A DNA stretch of 64,000 bases from JACCTI01 sp038237435 (GTDB lineage: Bacteria; Verrucomicrobiota; Verrucomicrobiia; Chthoniobacterales; UBA10450). The stretch covers positions 248,001 to 312,000 of the forward strand of contig JBBRYT010000001.1 in the NCBI GenBank assembly GCA_038237435.1. Direction: 5' to 3'. The stretch's first letter is position 1, and each line of letters begins with the position of its first letter. The position numbers were made by a program, and so were the translations under genes. The notes below the pieces were generated by a model that ran no database searches, was not told where the DNA came from, and was given only the letters and a program-made list of their open reading frames with translations. Shown here in pieces: positions 1 to 7,634 of this stretch.

Positions 1-1061
1 CCGTGCACGATCTTGTCGTTAAAGACGATGATCTCGTCGTCGCGACGCATGGTCGCTCGTTTTGGGTGCTCGATAATTTGACCCCGTTGCGTCAGCTGAA
101 CGCACAATCCGCGCAAGCCGATGTGATCTTGTATCAGCCGCAGACTGCGCTGCTCCTGAATTACCCGACTGAGTTCGATAAGAGGCAGCCGGTCGGAGAA
201 AATCCGCCGCCGGGCGCGATGATCGATTACTACCTCAAGAGCGCGCCCAAAGATGAAGCGACCCTCGATATCCTCGACGCAAAAGGACAACTCGTTAGGC
301 ATATTTCCAGTAAGGAGAAAAAGGACAACGACCAACCGCCGGAATGGCCCGACCGGGTCGAATCAGCCAAGACAATCCCCGTTGCCGAAGGAATGAACCG
401 TTTCCCCTGGGATCTGCGGTATGAAGATCCGATTAAAACCCCCGGCGCGTTTTATTCCGGCGAAGGACCGCGCGGACCGAAAGTTCTGCCGGGGGACTAT
501 CAGGTGAAGCTAACCGTCGCCGGCAAATCGCAGACGGCACCGCTGCACATTGTGATGGATCCGCGAATCAAAGACACGGACGCCGCCCTGCAAAAACAAT
601 TCGAGCTCGGCATGCAGGTGCGCGACCGCATTTCGCAACTACACCGGGCGATCAACGAAATTCGCGATGTGAAAACGCAGATCAAATCGTTGCACACCAG
701 GTTCGAAAACGAACCACGCGCGAAATCCGTTTTCGATACGGCCGATGATTTGAACAAGAAGATGTCGACGGTCGAAGAGCAGCTCATTCAGGTGAACATG
801 AAGAGTTCGGAAGGAAATCTCGTTTTCCCGAACATGCTGAACGAGCGCTTCGATTCGTTTAGTCATGTCATCGACGGCGCGAACGCCGCGCCGACCCAGC
901 CGCAACTGGATGTCTTCAAAATGCTGAGCGACAAGCTCGACGAGCAGCTAACAAAATGGACGCAGTTGAAGAAAGATGATCTGCCGAAAGTGGGCGACGC
1001 GATCAAGCAACTCGACCTACCGGCGCTGACCGTGAGTCAGAAAAGCGACGCCGCGAAATAG
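1..1061 (+). CDS. C-terminal part of a BNR/VPS10-type 'glycosyl hydrolase' repeat protein (5' truncated)
   Basis: The reading frame is open from the first bases of the window (frame from base 3), so the true start lies upstream. The visible 352 residues begin with a segment ending ATHGRSFWVLDN, typical of the last blade of large sortilin/BNR-repeat proteins that databases often name glycosyl hydrolase. After it come a beta-rich domain (about 100-190) and a helical, charged C-terminus (about 200-350). These proteins are usually about 1000 residues and exported, so about two thirds is missing. The function of the family is poorly defined and I infer no enzyme activity. A copy of the dispersed repeat lies at 292-299. 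Confidence 0.7.
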   Translation, partial: VHDLVVKDDDLVVATHGRSFWVLDNLTPLRQLNAQSAQADVILYQPQTALLLNYPTEFDKRQPVGENPPPGAMIDYYLKSAPKDEATLDILDAKGQLVRHISSKEKKDNDQPPEWPDRVESAKTIPVAEGMNRFPWDLRYEDPIKTPGAFYSGEGPRGPKVLPGDYQVKLTVAGKSQTAPLHIVMDPRIKDTDAALQKQFELGMQVRDRISQLHRAINEIRDVKTQIKSLHTRFENEPRAKSVFDTADDLNKKMSTVEEQLIQVNMKSSEGNLVFPNMLNERFDSFSHVIDGANAAPTQPQLDVFKMLSDKLDEQLTKWTQLKKDDLPKVGDAIKQLDLPALTVSQKSDAAK

Positions 1062-1067
1062 CAGGGC

Positions 1068-1580
1068 TTACTTTTTCGGTGACGGTTTTACGGAAGGCGC
1101 CGTCGCGGGCGATGCGACTGGACCTGCTGGCGTCGCGGCCGGCGCGGTCACGCCGACTGCTTGATCGGCCGGAGTCAGCGGTTGCGCGTTTGATGCTTCG
1201 GCCGGCGCGTTCTCGCCCGGCGTCGGATTTGTCACCGTGTTCGGTGGCCCAACCGCACCGGCAGGTTTAGGCGATCCATCGGGCACGGAAGGCGCCGCAC
1301 TATCTTTCATCAGTTGCTGGCGCAACCCGCTCGTCGCGACCGTGCGATGCGCATAAAGCACCGAAAGCAAAAAGGTCAGCGCGAAAAACAAACCAGCCAG
1401 CCAACCGGTAAATTTCACCAGAACATTCGTGGTCTGCGCGCCGAAAAGATTATCCGTCATTCCACCGCCAAAAGCCGCGCCGAGGCCTTCGCTTTTCGGG
1501 CGTTGCATGAGGATGACCAGAATCATGAGCAACGCGACCAGCACGAAAATTCCCAGAATGATATTGAGCAAAATCTGCAT
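1068..1580 (-). CDS. secG: Preprotein translocase subunit SecG with long Ala/Pro tail
   Basis: SecG is the small inner-membrane partner of SecYE that assists protein export. The start chosen (MQILLNIILGIF) gives two hydrophobic segments (about 1-23 and 53-75) flanking the conserved loop with LMQRPKSEGLGAAFGGG, the SecG signature. A longer open frame reaches back to 1979 but would run through mtnA, so it is rejected. The protein is 170 residues, against roughly 70-110 for most SecG proteins. The extra C-terminus is a low-complexity Ala/Pro/Thr tail ending in KPSPKK. It is convergent with the truncated gene (6 bases apart) and divergent from mtnA. Confidence 0.9.
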   Translation of the reverse strand: MQILLNIILGIFVLVALLMILVILMQRPKSEGLGAAFGGGMTDNLFGAQTTNVLVKFTGWLAGLFFALTFLLSVLYAHRTVATSGLRQQLMKDSAAPSVPDGSPKPAGAVGPPNTVTNPTPGENAPAEASNAQPLTPADQAVGVTAPAATPAGPVASPATAPSVKPSPKK

Positions 1581-1645
1581 GAGAGGACGGGCAATATGGC
1601 GAAACTCGCCCGCTTGTAAACGACGGGTTACACTCGCCTCTTTCC

Positions 1646-2701
1646 ATGAATGTCCGCGGTCAGCATTATCGCACGATTTGGTTGAAGAAGGACAACGCGC
1701 AGGTCGTGCAGCTGATCGATCAGCGATTTCTCCCGCATCAATTTGTCGTTGAGGAAATTCGGACGGTCGAAGAAATGGCACGGGCCATTCGCGAAATGCA
1801 TGTGCGCGGCGCCGGATTGATCGGCGCAGCCGCCGGTTACGGAATGTACCTAGCCGCGACTCAAGGCATGAATCTAGACGAAGCGGCCGCGTGCTTGCAA
1901 GCGACGCGCCCGACGGCGGTGAACCTTGCGTGCGCCATCGAGCGACAATTGGCCAGCGATGACAAACTGAAAACCGCACAAGCGATCGCGGACGAAGACG
2001 CCGAATTTTGCCGAAGAATCGGCCAACACGGACTCCAGTTGATCAGAGACGTTGCCGCACGGAAAAATGGCGCACCCGTCAATGTTCTTACGCACTGCAA
2101 CGCAGGCTGGCTGGCGTTTGTCGATTATGGATCCGCGACCGCGCCGATTTACGCCGCGCACGATTCCGATGTGAACGTGCACGTCTGGGTCGATGAAACG
2201 AGGCCACGTGGACAAGGTTCCAAATTGACGGCCTGGGAACTCGGCGAGCACGGCGTTCCGCACACCATCATCGCGGATAACACTGGCGGACATCTGATGC
2301 AGCGGGGCGAAGTCGATCTGGTCCTTGTCGGCACAGATCGCACGACTTACACCGGCGACGTCGCGAACAAGATCGGCACCTACTTGAAAGCGCTCGCGGC
2401 CAAAGACAACGACGTGCCGTTTTATGTCGCGCTGCCTTCGACTTCGTTCGATTGGCAACTGCGCGACGGTAAAGAAATTCCGATCGAAGAACGCGGCGCG
2501 GAAGAAGTCACACGCGCGGATGGTTGGTCGAATGGAGAACGCGTCGAAGTAAACCTCGCACCCCTAACGAGTCGTGCCGCGAATTATGGCTTCGACGTGA
2601 CACCGCGCCGGTTAATCACCGGCCTCATTACCGAACGCGGCATCTGCCAGCCTAACGAGAGCAGTATTCTGACCATGTTTCCCGAGCACGCGCCGTTGTA
2701 G
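1646..2701 (+). CDS. mtnA: S-methyl-5-thioribose-1-phosphate isomerase
   Basis: MtnA isomerises 5-methylthioribose-1-phosphate to methylthioribulose-1-phosphate in the methionine salvage pathway. The 351 residues match the family's usual length. The catalytic pair is visible: Cys151 in LTHCNAGW and Asp231 in VGTDRTTYTGDVANKIGTY. MHVRGAGLIGAAAG near the N-terminus is the substrate-binding signature. Related eIF2B-like proteins lack this Cys/Asp pair, which supports the isomerase call. No other salvage genes are adjacent. Its TAG stop lies inside the left arm of an 18-bp inverted repeat shared with mazG. Confidence 0.93.
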   Translation: MNVRGQHYRTIWLKKDNAQVVQLIDQRFLPHQFVVEEIRTVEEMARAIREMHVRGAGLIGAAAGYGMYLAATQGMNLDEAAACLQATRPTAVNLACAIERQLASDDKLKTAQAIADEDAEFCRRIGQHGLQLIRDVAARKNGAPVNVLTHCNAGWLAFVDYGSATAPIYAAHDSDVNVHVWVDETRPRGQGSKLTAWELGEHGVPHTIIADNTGGHLMQRGEVDLVLVGTDRTTYTGDVANKIGTYLKALAAKDNDVPFYVALPSTSFDWQLRDGKEIPIEERGAEEVTRADGWSNGERVEVNLAPLTSRAANYGFDVTPRRLITGLITERGICQPNESSILTMFPEHAPL

Positions 2702-2784
2702 GCCGCGTCTCCTGACGTGGCGGGCGGTTGGTGCGGCACGGTCACACCTCGCCAGGTCGGGAAACCCGGCCTACAACGGCGCGT
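2688..2784. repeat. REP-like palindromic element at the mtnA/mazG convergence
   Basis: An 18-bp perfect inverted repeat, ACGCGCCGTTGTAGGCCG at 2688-2705 and its complement at 2767-2784, encloses about 60 bases. Both convergent genes read into it: mtnA and mazG each end with a codon series giving APL followed by TAG, encoded by the two arms. The left side continues as GTAGGCCGCGTCTCC, a word found again at gene ends near 37921 and, in the opposite orientation, near 47015. It could act as a bidirectional terminator as well as being a dispersed repeat. Confidence 0.75.
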
Positions 2785-3550
2785 TTTTCTTTTGCGCCTT
2801 CCAAATCGCGTCGAGTTCGGCCAATCCGACTTGGCCAAGTTTTTCCCCGCGCACTATCAGTTCGTCTTCCATCGAGTTGAAGCGCCGCACGAATTTGTTC
2901 GCTGCCTCCTGCAGTAAAGTTTCCGCGTCGAGATGACGTTTGCGCGCCCAGTTAACGACCGCGAAAAGCAGATCGCCAATTTCTTCCGCGACCGCGTCCT
3001 CGTTACCATTCGTTAGGGCCTCTTTCGTTTCCGCGAGCTCTTCGTCAACTTTCGCCACTACATCCGCTTCATCGCTCCAATCAAAATTTACGTGCGCGGC
3101 CTTCTTCTGAATTTTCTGCGCGCGCATTAAAGCCGGTAGCGCCGCCGCCACGCCGGAAAGATAATGCTGGTCGCTTCCCTTTTTCTCCTCGCGTTTCACC
3201 GAATCCCAAAGCTTCACCACCGCTGCGGGATCGGCCGCTTTGCTTCCACCAAAAACATGCGGATGACGACGAATCAATTTCGCCGTGATCTCTTCGAGAA
3301 CGTTTTCGATCTGAAACTGGCCGCGCTCACTCGCGATTTGCGCATGCATCAGAATGAGCAGCATGACGTCGCCTAATTCTTCGCGCAGATTTTCGGCGTC
3401 GTTTTCCCGAATCGCGGCCGCGACCTCGTAAGCTTCTTCGAGCAATTTCGGGACGAGCGATTCGTTAGTCTGTTCGCGATCCCACGGACAACCATCGGGC
3501 GCCCGCAGCCGCGCGACCGTCTCGCGCAGCCTAACGAATGCATCACTCAT
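2771..3550 (-). CDS. mazG: Nucleoside triphosphate pyrophosphohydrolase MazG
   Basis: MazG hydrolyses NTPs and dNTPs to monophosphates and pyrophosphate (nucleotide pool cleaning). The 259 residues hold two MazG domains. The first (about 1-125) has CPWDREQT and the EExxE-type metal motif in EEAYEVAAAI and LREELGDVMLLI. The second (about 140-250) has ELAETKEAL and AVAEEIGDLLFAVVNWAR. Length and order match the Escherichia coli-type protein. The start ATG overlaps the stop of the upstream DUF2270 gene by 4 bases, so the two are probably translated together. Confidence 0.93.
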   Translation of the reverse strand: MSDAFVRLRETVARLRAPDGCPWDREQTNESLVPKLLEEAYEVAAAIRENDAENLREELGDVMLLILMHAQIASERGQFQIENVLEEITAKLIRRHPHVFGGSKAADPAAVVKLWDSVKREEKKGSDQHYLSGVAAALPALMRAQKIQKKAAHVNFDWSDEADVVAKVDEELAETKEALTNGNEDAVAEEIGDLLFAVVNWARKRHLDAETLLQEAANKFVRRFNSMEDELIVRGEKLGQVGLAELDAIWKAQKKNAPL

Positions 3551-4311
3551 AACCGCCAGAGCGAACGATGCGCGCCAAATTCAGAAATTTCGCCGGTCGT
3601 TTTTTTGCCGACGTAAATCGTGAGGCCAATGACGAGCGCAAAGGTGCCGGCGAAAATAAACGCCACCAGCCAGGACTTGATGTGGCCGACACTGAGCGCG
3701 CGATAAAACGAACCGAAAGTATCGATCGGCTCGGAGGCGTGCAGGAAAATTTTCGTTATCCACGCCACCATGATGAGAATGAAAATGAAAACGTAATTGC
3801 GCTTTAAGCGCCGGCCCACTGCCTCCAGGCGTGTGATCTTGAAGCGCGGGAGGATCAGATCTTCGCAGACCAGCTTCTTCCATTCGCCCTGCAACATCTG
3901 GCGATTTTCCATGACCATCGGCACAAGAAAATGGGCCTCGAGCATGCGGACCCGCGCGCGAAACGCATCGTAAAATCGATAGCGTCTCGCCTCGATCCAG
4001 AGCATTCCCCAGACGATCGCGAGATTGAAAAAGAAAATAATGTGCGGCACTTCCCGATTAGAAAACGCGATCGTGATGATGGCCGTGCTGGAGGTGATGG
4101 CCCAGTTGGTCGTGATGTCTAGCCGCTGTCGCCAAATCATTATCCGGCCGAGTTCGCCGCGATAAAAATGCGACATCGCATTGACGTACCCCGGATCGTA
4201 GATGCTGCGCTGGAGCGAGACGTTCGTCTCTTCGTGGTGTATGGGCGGAGAGTTTTCGTTTGCCACGGCGGAGTCGTTAACTGGATAACTGGCTTTGCCA
4301 CGCGAATCCAC
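3547..4311 (-). CDS. DUF2270 integral membrane protein
   Basis: The body contains MSHFYRGELGRI, WRQRLDITTNWA and two hydrophobic pairs (about 60-100 and 185-250 of the chosen protein), the pattern of the DUF2270 predicted membrane proteins. No biochemical function is known to me. Starts are uncertain. I chose GTG at 4311 because GAGG lies 5 bases before it; GTG at 4266 and ATG at 4176 are alternatives. The longest frame (to 4500) would overlap the divergent EIIA gene. The gene is coupled to mazG by an ATGA overlap. Confidence 0.7.
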   Translation of the reverse strand: MDSRGKASYPVNDSAVANENSPPIHHEETNVSLQRSIYDPGYVNAMSHFYRGELGRIMIWRQRLDITTNWAITSSTAIITIAFSNREVPHIIFFFNLAIVWGMLWIEARRYRFYDAFRARVRMLEAHFLVPMVMENRQMLQGEWKKLVCEDLILPRFKITRLEAVGRRLKRNYVFIFILIMVAWITKIFLHASEPIDTFGSFYRALSVGHIKSWLVAFIFAGTFALVIGLTIYVGKKTTGEISEFGAHRSLWRL

Positions 4312-4325
4312 TACTTCCTCGAACC

Positions 4326-4793
4326 ATGGCCACCGTGCTCGCCGATCTGCTGAACGAAAACCAGGTCTTGCTCGATCTGCGCGCGACTGCGCGAGATGAA
4401 GCGTTACGCGAGATTGTCGCGACCATGATTGGCGCGGACAAGGTGCGCGATGCCGAAAAATTTCTCGCGGAAGTGCGGGCGCGGGAAGACGTGCAGACAA
4501 CCTACATGGGCAAGGGGATTGCGTTTCCGCATACGCGAACCGATTTAGTCGAACGGATTATGCTCGGCATCGGGCGCAGTCACGCGGGAGTGCACTTCGG
4601 CGAAAACGGAAAAGTCGCACAGCTGATCTTTCTCATTGGCGTGCCGCAGCGAATGGTGACCGATTACCTCGTCTGCGTCGGCGCACTCGCCCGCCTAACG
4701 AGTGGTGAAAAAATGCGCGATGCCCTGCTCGGCGTCGCCACGCCCAAGGAATTTGTCGCCTTGCTCCGCGAAGGATCGCTCGTTCTGAAATAG
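4326..4793 (+). CDS. PTS EIIA-type (PtsN/fructose-like) phosphoryl carrier protein
   Basis: The 155 residues match the single-domain fructose-type EIIA fold. The phosphoryl-accepting histidine is His69 in GKGIAFPHTR, followed by the usual LGIGRS and LIFLIGVP strands. No sugar permease (EIIB or EIIC) is nearby. It may therefore work as a regulatory PtsN-like protein of a nitrogen-type PTS rather than in sugar uptake; that is inference. It is divergent from the DUF2270 gene, with only about 15 bases between the chosen starts. A dispersed repeat copy at 4694-4701 encodes the LTS of ARLTSGEK. Confidence 0.85.
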   Translation: MATVLADLLNENQVLLDLRATARDEALREIVATMIGADKVRDAEKFLAEVRAREDVQTTYMGKGIAFPHTRTDLVERIMLGIGRSHAGVHFGENGKVAQLIFLIGVPQRMVTDYLVCVGALARLTSGEKMRDALLGVATPKEFVALLREGSLVLK

Positions 4794-4800
4794 CCGGCGA

Positions 4801-5643
4801 TCAGGTTGTTTTTTTAAGCAACTGATTGCGCGCGCGATCGAGCGCGCGGCGCTCGCTCGCAGTCAGGCTGTTGATGCCGTGTTTAGAAATCTTCTCCAAA
4901 AGGGGATCGATCACGCTGTCGATATCTTCAGGCTCGGCACTGCCTCGCGGCACGTGCTGCGGCACCACGTGAAACTTCGGACGGGGCTGGAGCCTCGATT
5001 TAAAGGTCGACCACCATTCCGATTCGCCGCCCAGGCCACGACTACGAATGAAGACAAAAGCGAAGCCAACGCTGAAAAGAAATGCCGTCAGTTGCGGCCA
5101 CGCATTTTGCGTCAACAACTGCAGCGACGCGATTACGCCAAAAACGAGCGCCATCCATTTGGCCTGAATTCGGAAAAGCAATTCGACGCCCGGATAGATC
5201 GTGGCAAATGCGACAAAAATTCCGAAATGGACCGCGTCGGAATCGCCATACACGATTCGCCCAAGTAAACCCCAGGCCGTCAGGAGCAACGTCGGCAACA
5301 CGAGCAGGCCAAGATAGAGAATGATAAACGAACGTCGGCCGAGGAAGCGCTCCACCTCGCGCCCAAAGAAAAAGAGCATGTAGAGATAGAGTGCGAACCA
5401 GATGGTCGGCGAATGGACGAAGGCGTAGGTGAAGAGTTGCCAGACGTAACCGGCATGCAATACCTGCGCGCTGTCGAATAAGAGCGCAGTCACCAAGGCG
5501 CCCTGATGCGTGAGGCCGATCAGAATTGCGCCCGCGATCATGGTGAAGGCATGCAGCGCGACCAGAATCGTCGTTACATCGACCGGAAATTTTCCGACCC
5601 ACGTGACCGGCCTGTAGTCATCGGACGTCGTCACTCCGAACAT
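4801..5643 (-). CDS. Rhomboid-like membrane protein lacking catalytic Ser/His
   Basis: The 280-residue protein has about six hydrophobic segments (from about 23 to 210) and a cytoplasmic tail. YVWQLFTYAFVHS and FFFGREVERFLG (about 66-103) match the rhomboid L1-loop and TM2 pattern. The position of the GxSG serine reads HFGIF (139-143), and no HxxG histidine is seen in the last segment (PQLTAFLFSVGF). This suggests a pseudoprotease of the rhomboid/derlin type. The ATG at 5643 is the first after the PEPCK promoter region; an in-frame extension to 5805 would overlap pckG. Confidence 0.7.
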   Translation of the reverse strand: MFGVTTSDDYRPVTWVGKFPVDVTTILVALHAFTMIAGAILIGLTHQGALVTALLFDSAQVLHAGYVWQLFTYAFVHSPTIWFALYLYMLFFFGREVERFLGRRSFIILYLGLLVLPTLLLTAWGLLGRIVYGDSDAVHFGIFVAFATIYPGVELLFRIQAKWMALVFGVIASLQLLTQNAWPQLTAFLFSVGFAFVFIRSRGLGGESEWWSTFKSRLQPRPKFHVVPQHVPRGSAEPEDIDSVIDPLLEKISKHGINSLTASERRALDRARNQLLKKTT

Positions 5644-5778
5644 GTCGGAATAAACGGCGCGCCTTTGGCGCTTGCAAGCGGGCTTCGCGCTCAAAACGAA
5701 AAATAGCTTGGAGAACTTGGCCGCGCGGCTGAAAATTGGCGTCCCTCTAATCGCACGCGCTTTATCGGAGTTATCGCC

Positions 5779-7590
5779 ATGGAAAATCTCGCACCTGCCA
5801 TTCAACCGCCGAGCGGAATCGGAGACAAAAAACCGACGAACCAGGCGGTGCTCGATTGGGTGCAGGATGTGGCGAAGCTGACCACGCCGGATAATATTTT
5901 TTGGTGCGACGGTTCGGAAAAAGAAAACGACTACTTGTTAGGCGAAGCGCAGAAGCAAGGGGTGGTGCTGAAGTTGAACGAGCAGAAAGTGCCGCGTTCT
6001 TATCTGCATCGATCGAACACGAACGACGTGGCACGCGTCGAGCAGTTCACGCTCATCTGCACGCCGACGAAAGAGGAAGCGGGTCCCACGAATCACTGGG
6101 CCGAGCCCTCCGAGACCTACACAAAACTAAACGGCATGCTGAAAGGCGCGATGAAAGGGCGAACGATGTTTGTGATTCCTTACATCATGGGGCCGCCGGA
6201 TTCACCGTTGACCAAAGTCGGCTTCGAGGCCACCGATTCCATCTACGTCGTACTGAGTATGCGCATCATGACCCGCATGGGCGACGTGGCAGTGAAGCGG
6301 CTCGAGTCGCAACAAAATGGGGAATGGAATCGCGGCACGCATTCGCTGCTCGACGTGAATCCGGATCGCCGCTGGATTTGCCATTTCCCTCAGGACAACG
6401 CCATCATCTCGGTCGGCTCCGGTTACGGCGGAAACGTGTTGCTCTCGAAGAAATGTCTCGCGCTCCGCATCGGTTCCTATCTCGCGCGCAAACAAGGCTG
6501 GCTCGCTGAGCACATGCTTATCCTCGGCGTCGAATCGCCGGAAGGAAAAAAACATTACGTCGCGGCCGCCTTTCCGAGCGCCTGCGGAAAAACGAATTTC
6601 GCCATGCTCATTCCGCCCGCGCATTTCCAAGGCTGGAAAGTCACGACCATCGGCGACGACATCGCGTGGATGCAGATCGGCAAAGACGGACGCCTTTACG
6701 CGGTCAATCCGGAGAACGGATATTTCGGCGTCGTGCCGGGCACGAGTTATAAATCGAATCCAAACGCGATGAAATCGATCGAACACGACACGCTCTATAC
6801 CAATGTCGCGCTGACCGATGACGGCGATGTCTGGTGGGAAGGCAAAGACGGCGCGCCGCCGAAACACGCGATTGATTGGAAGGGCAAAGAGTGGACGCCC
6901 GATTCAAAAGAAAAAGCGGCGCATCCGAATTCGCGTTTCGCCACCCCGATGCGCAACAATCCCGCGCTCGATCCTGATGTAGAAAAAGGGGAAGGCGTTC
7001 CGATCAGCGCGATCATTTTCGGCGGACGCCGCAGCGACACCATGCCGCTCGTTTTCCAAGCGCGCGATTGGGAACACGGCACTTACATCGGCGCGACTAT
7101 GGGCTCCGAAACCACCGCGGCCGCGACCGGCGCGGTCGGTCAAGTTCGCCGCGATCCGATGGCGATGCTTCCCTTCTGCGGATACAACATGGGCCAGTAT
7201 TTTCAGCATTGGTTAACGATTGGCCCGCGTCTAAAAAATCCGCCGCTCATCTTTAACGTGAATTGGTTTCGCAAAAGCGCGGACGGAAAATTTCTCTGGC
7301 CCGGCTTTGGCGACAACATGCGCGTCTTGAAATGGATCATCGATCGCGTCGAAGGCAGCGGTGGGGCCGCGGAAACAGAGATTGGCTTCATCCCGCGTCC
7401 CGAGGATTTCGACCTCGCCGATCTCAGCGACGTCTCGCGCGAAACAATGCGAGAACTTTTCTCGATCAAGCCTGACGAGTGGAAGAAGGAACTCGACGCC
7501 CAGTCGGAATTTTTCAAGACGCTTGGAAAAGACATGCCCACCGAATTGACCGCGCAGCGCGACAAGCTGGCGGAAAAATTCGCGAAATAG
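5779..7590 (+). CDS. pckG: Phosphoenolpyruvate carboxykinase (GTP)
   Basis: PEPCK converts oxaloacetate and GTP to phosphoenolpyruvate, GDP and CO2 at the entry to gluconeogenesis. At 603 residues it has the length of GTP-dependent enzymes (ATP-dependent ones are about 540). The P-loop with the reactive cysteine is FPSACGKTNFAM, with Cys269. FGGRRSDTMPLVFQ and NWFRKSADGKFLWPGFG are the nucleotide and metal-binding signatures. GGAG precedes the ATG by about 8 bases. The gene stands alone between rhomboid-like and uvrA genes and contains no copy of the dispersed repeat. Confidence 0.96.
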   Translation: MENLAPAIQPPSGIGDKKPTNQAVLDWVQDVAKLTTPDNIFWCDGSEKENDYLLGEAQKQGVVLKLNEQKVPRSYLHRSNTNDVARVEQFTLICTPTKEEAGPTNHWAEPSETYTKLNGMLKGAMKGRTMFVIPYIMGPPDSPLTKVGFEATDSIYVVLSMRIMTRMGDVAVKRLESQQNGEWNRGTHSLLDVNPDRRWICHFPQDNAIISVGSGYGGNVLLSKKCLALRIGSYLARKQGWLAEHMLILGVESPEGKKHYVAAAFPSACGKTNFAMLIPPAHFQGWKVTTIGDDIAWMQIGKDGRLYAVNPENGYFGVVPGTSYKSNPNAMKSIEHDTLYTNVALTDDGDVWWEGKDGAPPKHAIDWKGKEWTPDSKEKAAHPNSRFATPMRNNPALDPDVEKGEGVPISAIIFGGRRSDTMPLVFQARDWEHGTYIGATMGSETTAAATGAVGQVRRDPMAMLPFCGYNMGQYFQHWLTIGPRLKNPPLIFNVNWFRKSADGKFLWPGFGDNMRVLKWIIDRVEGSGGAAETEIGFIPRPEDFDLADLSDVSRETMRELFSIKPDEWKKELDAQSEFFKTLGKDMPTELTAQRDKLAEKFAK

Positions 7591-7634
7591 CGCGCTTCGT
7601 TTGCTAACCGATTCAGCATCCCGGATAATCTCCG

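Noticed and set aside
6202..6867. Long minus-strand ORF of 221 codons inside pckG
   Set aside because: It is antisense to a clear PEPCK gene; Arg/His-rich composition is typical of shadow frames in GC-rich DNA.
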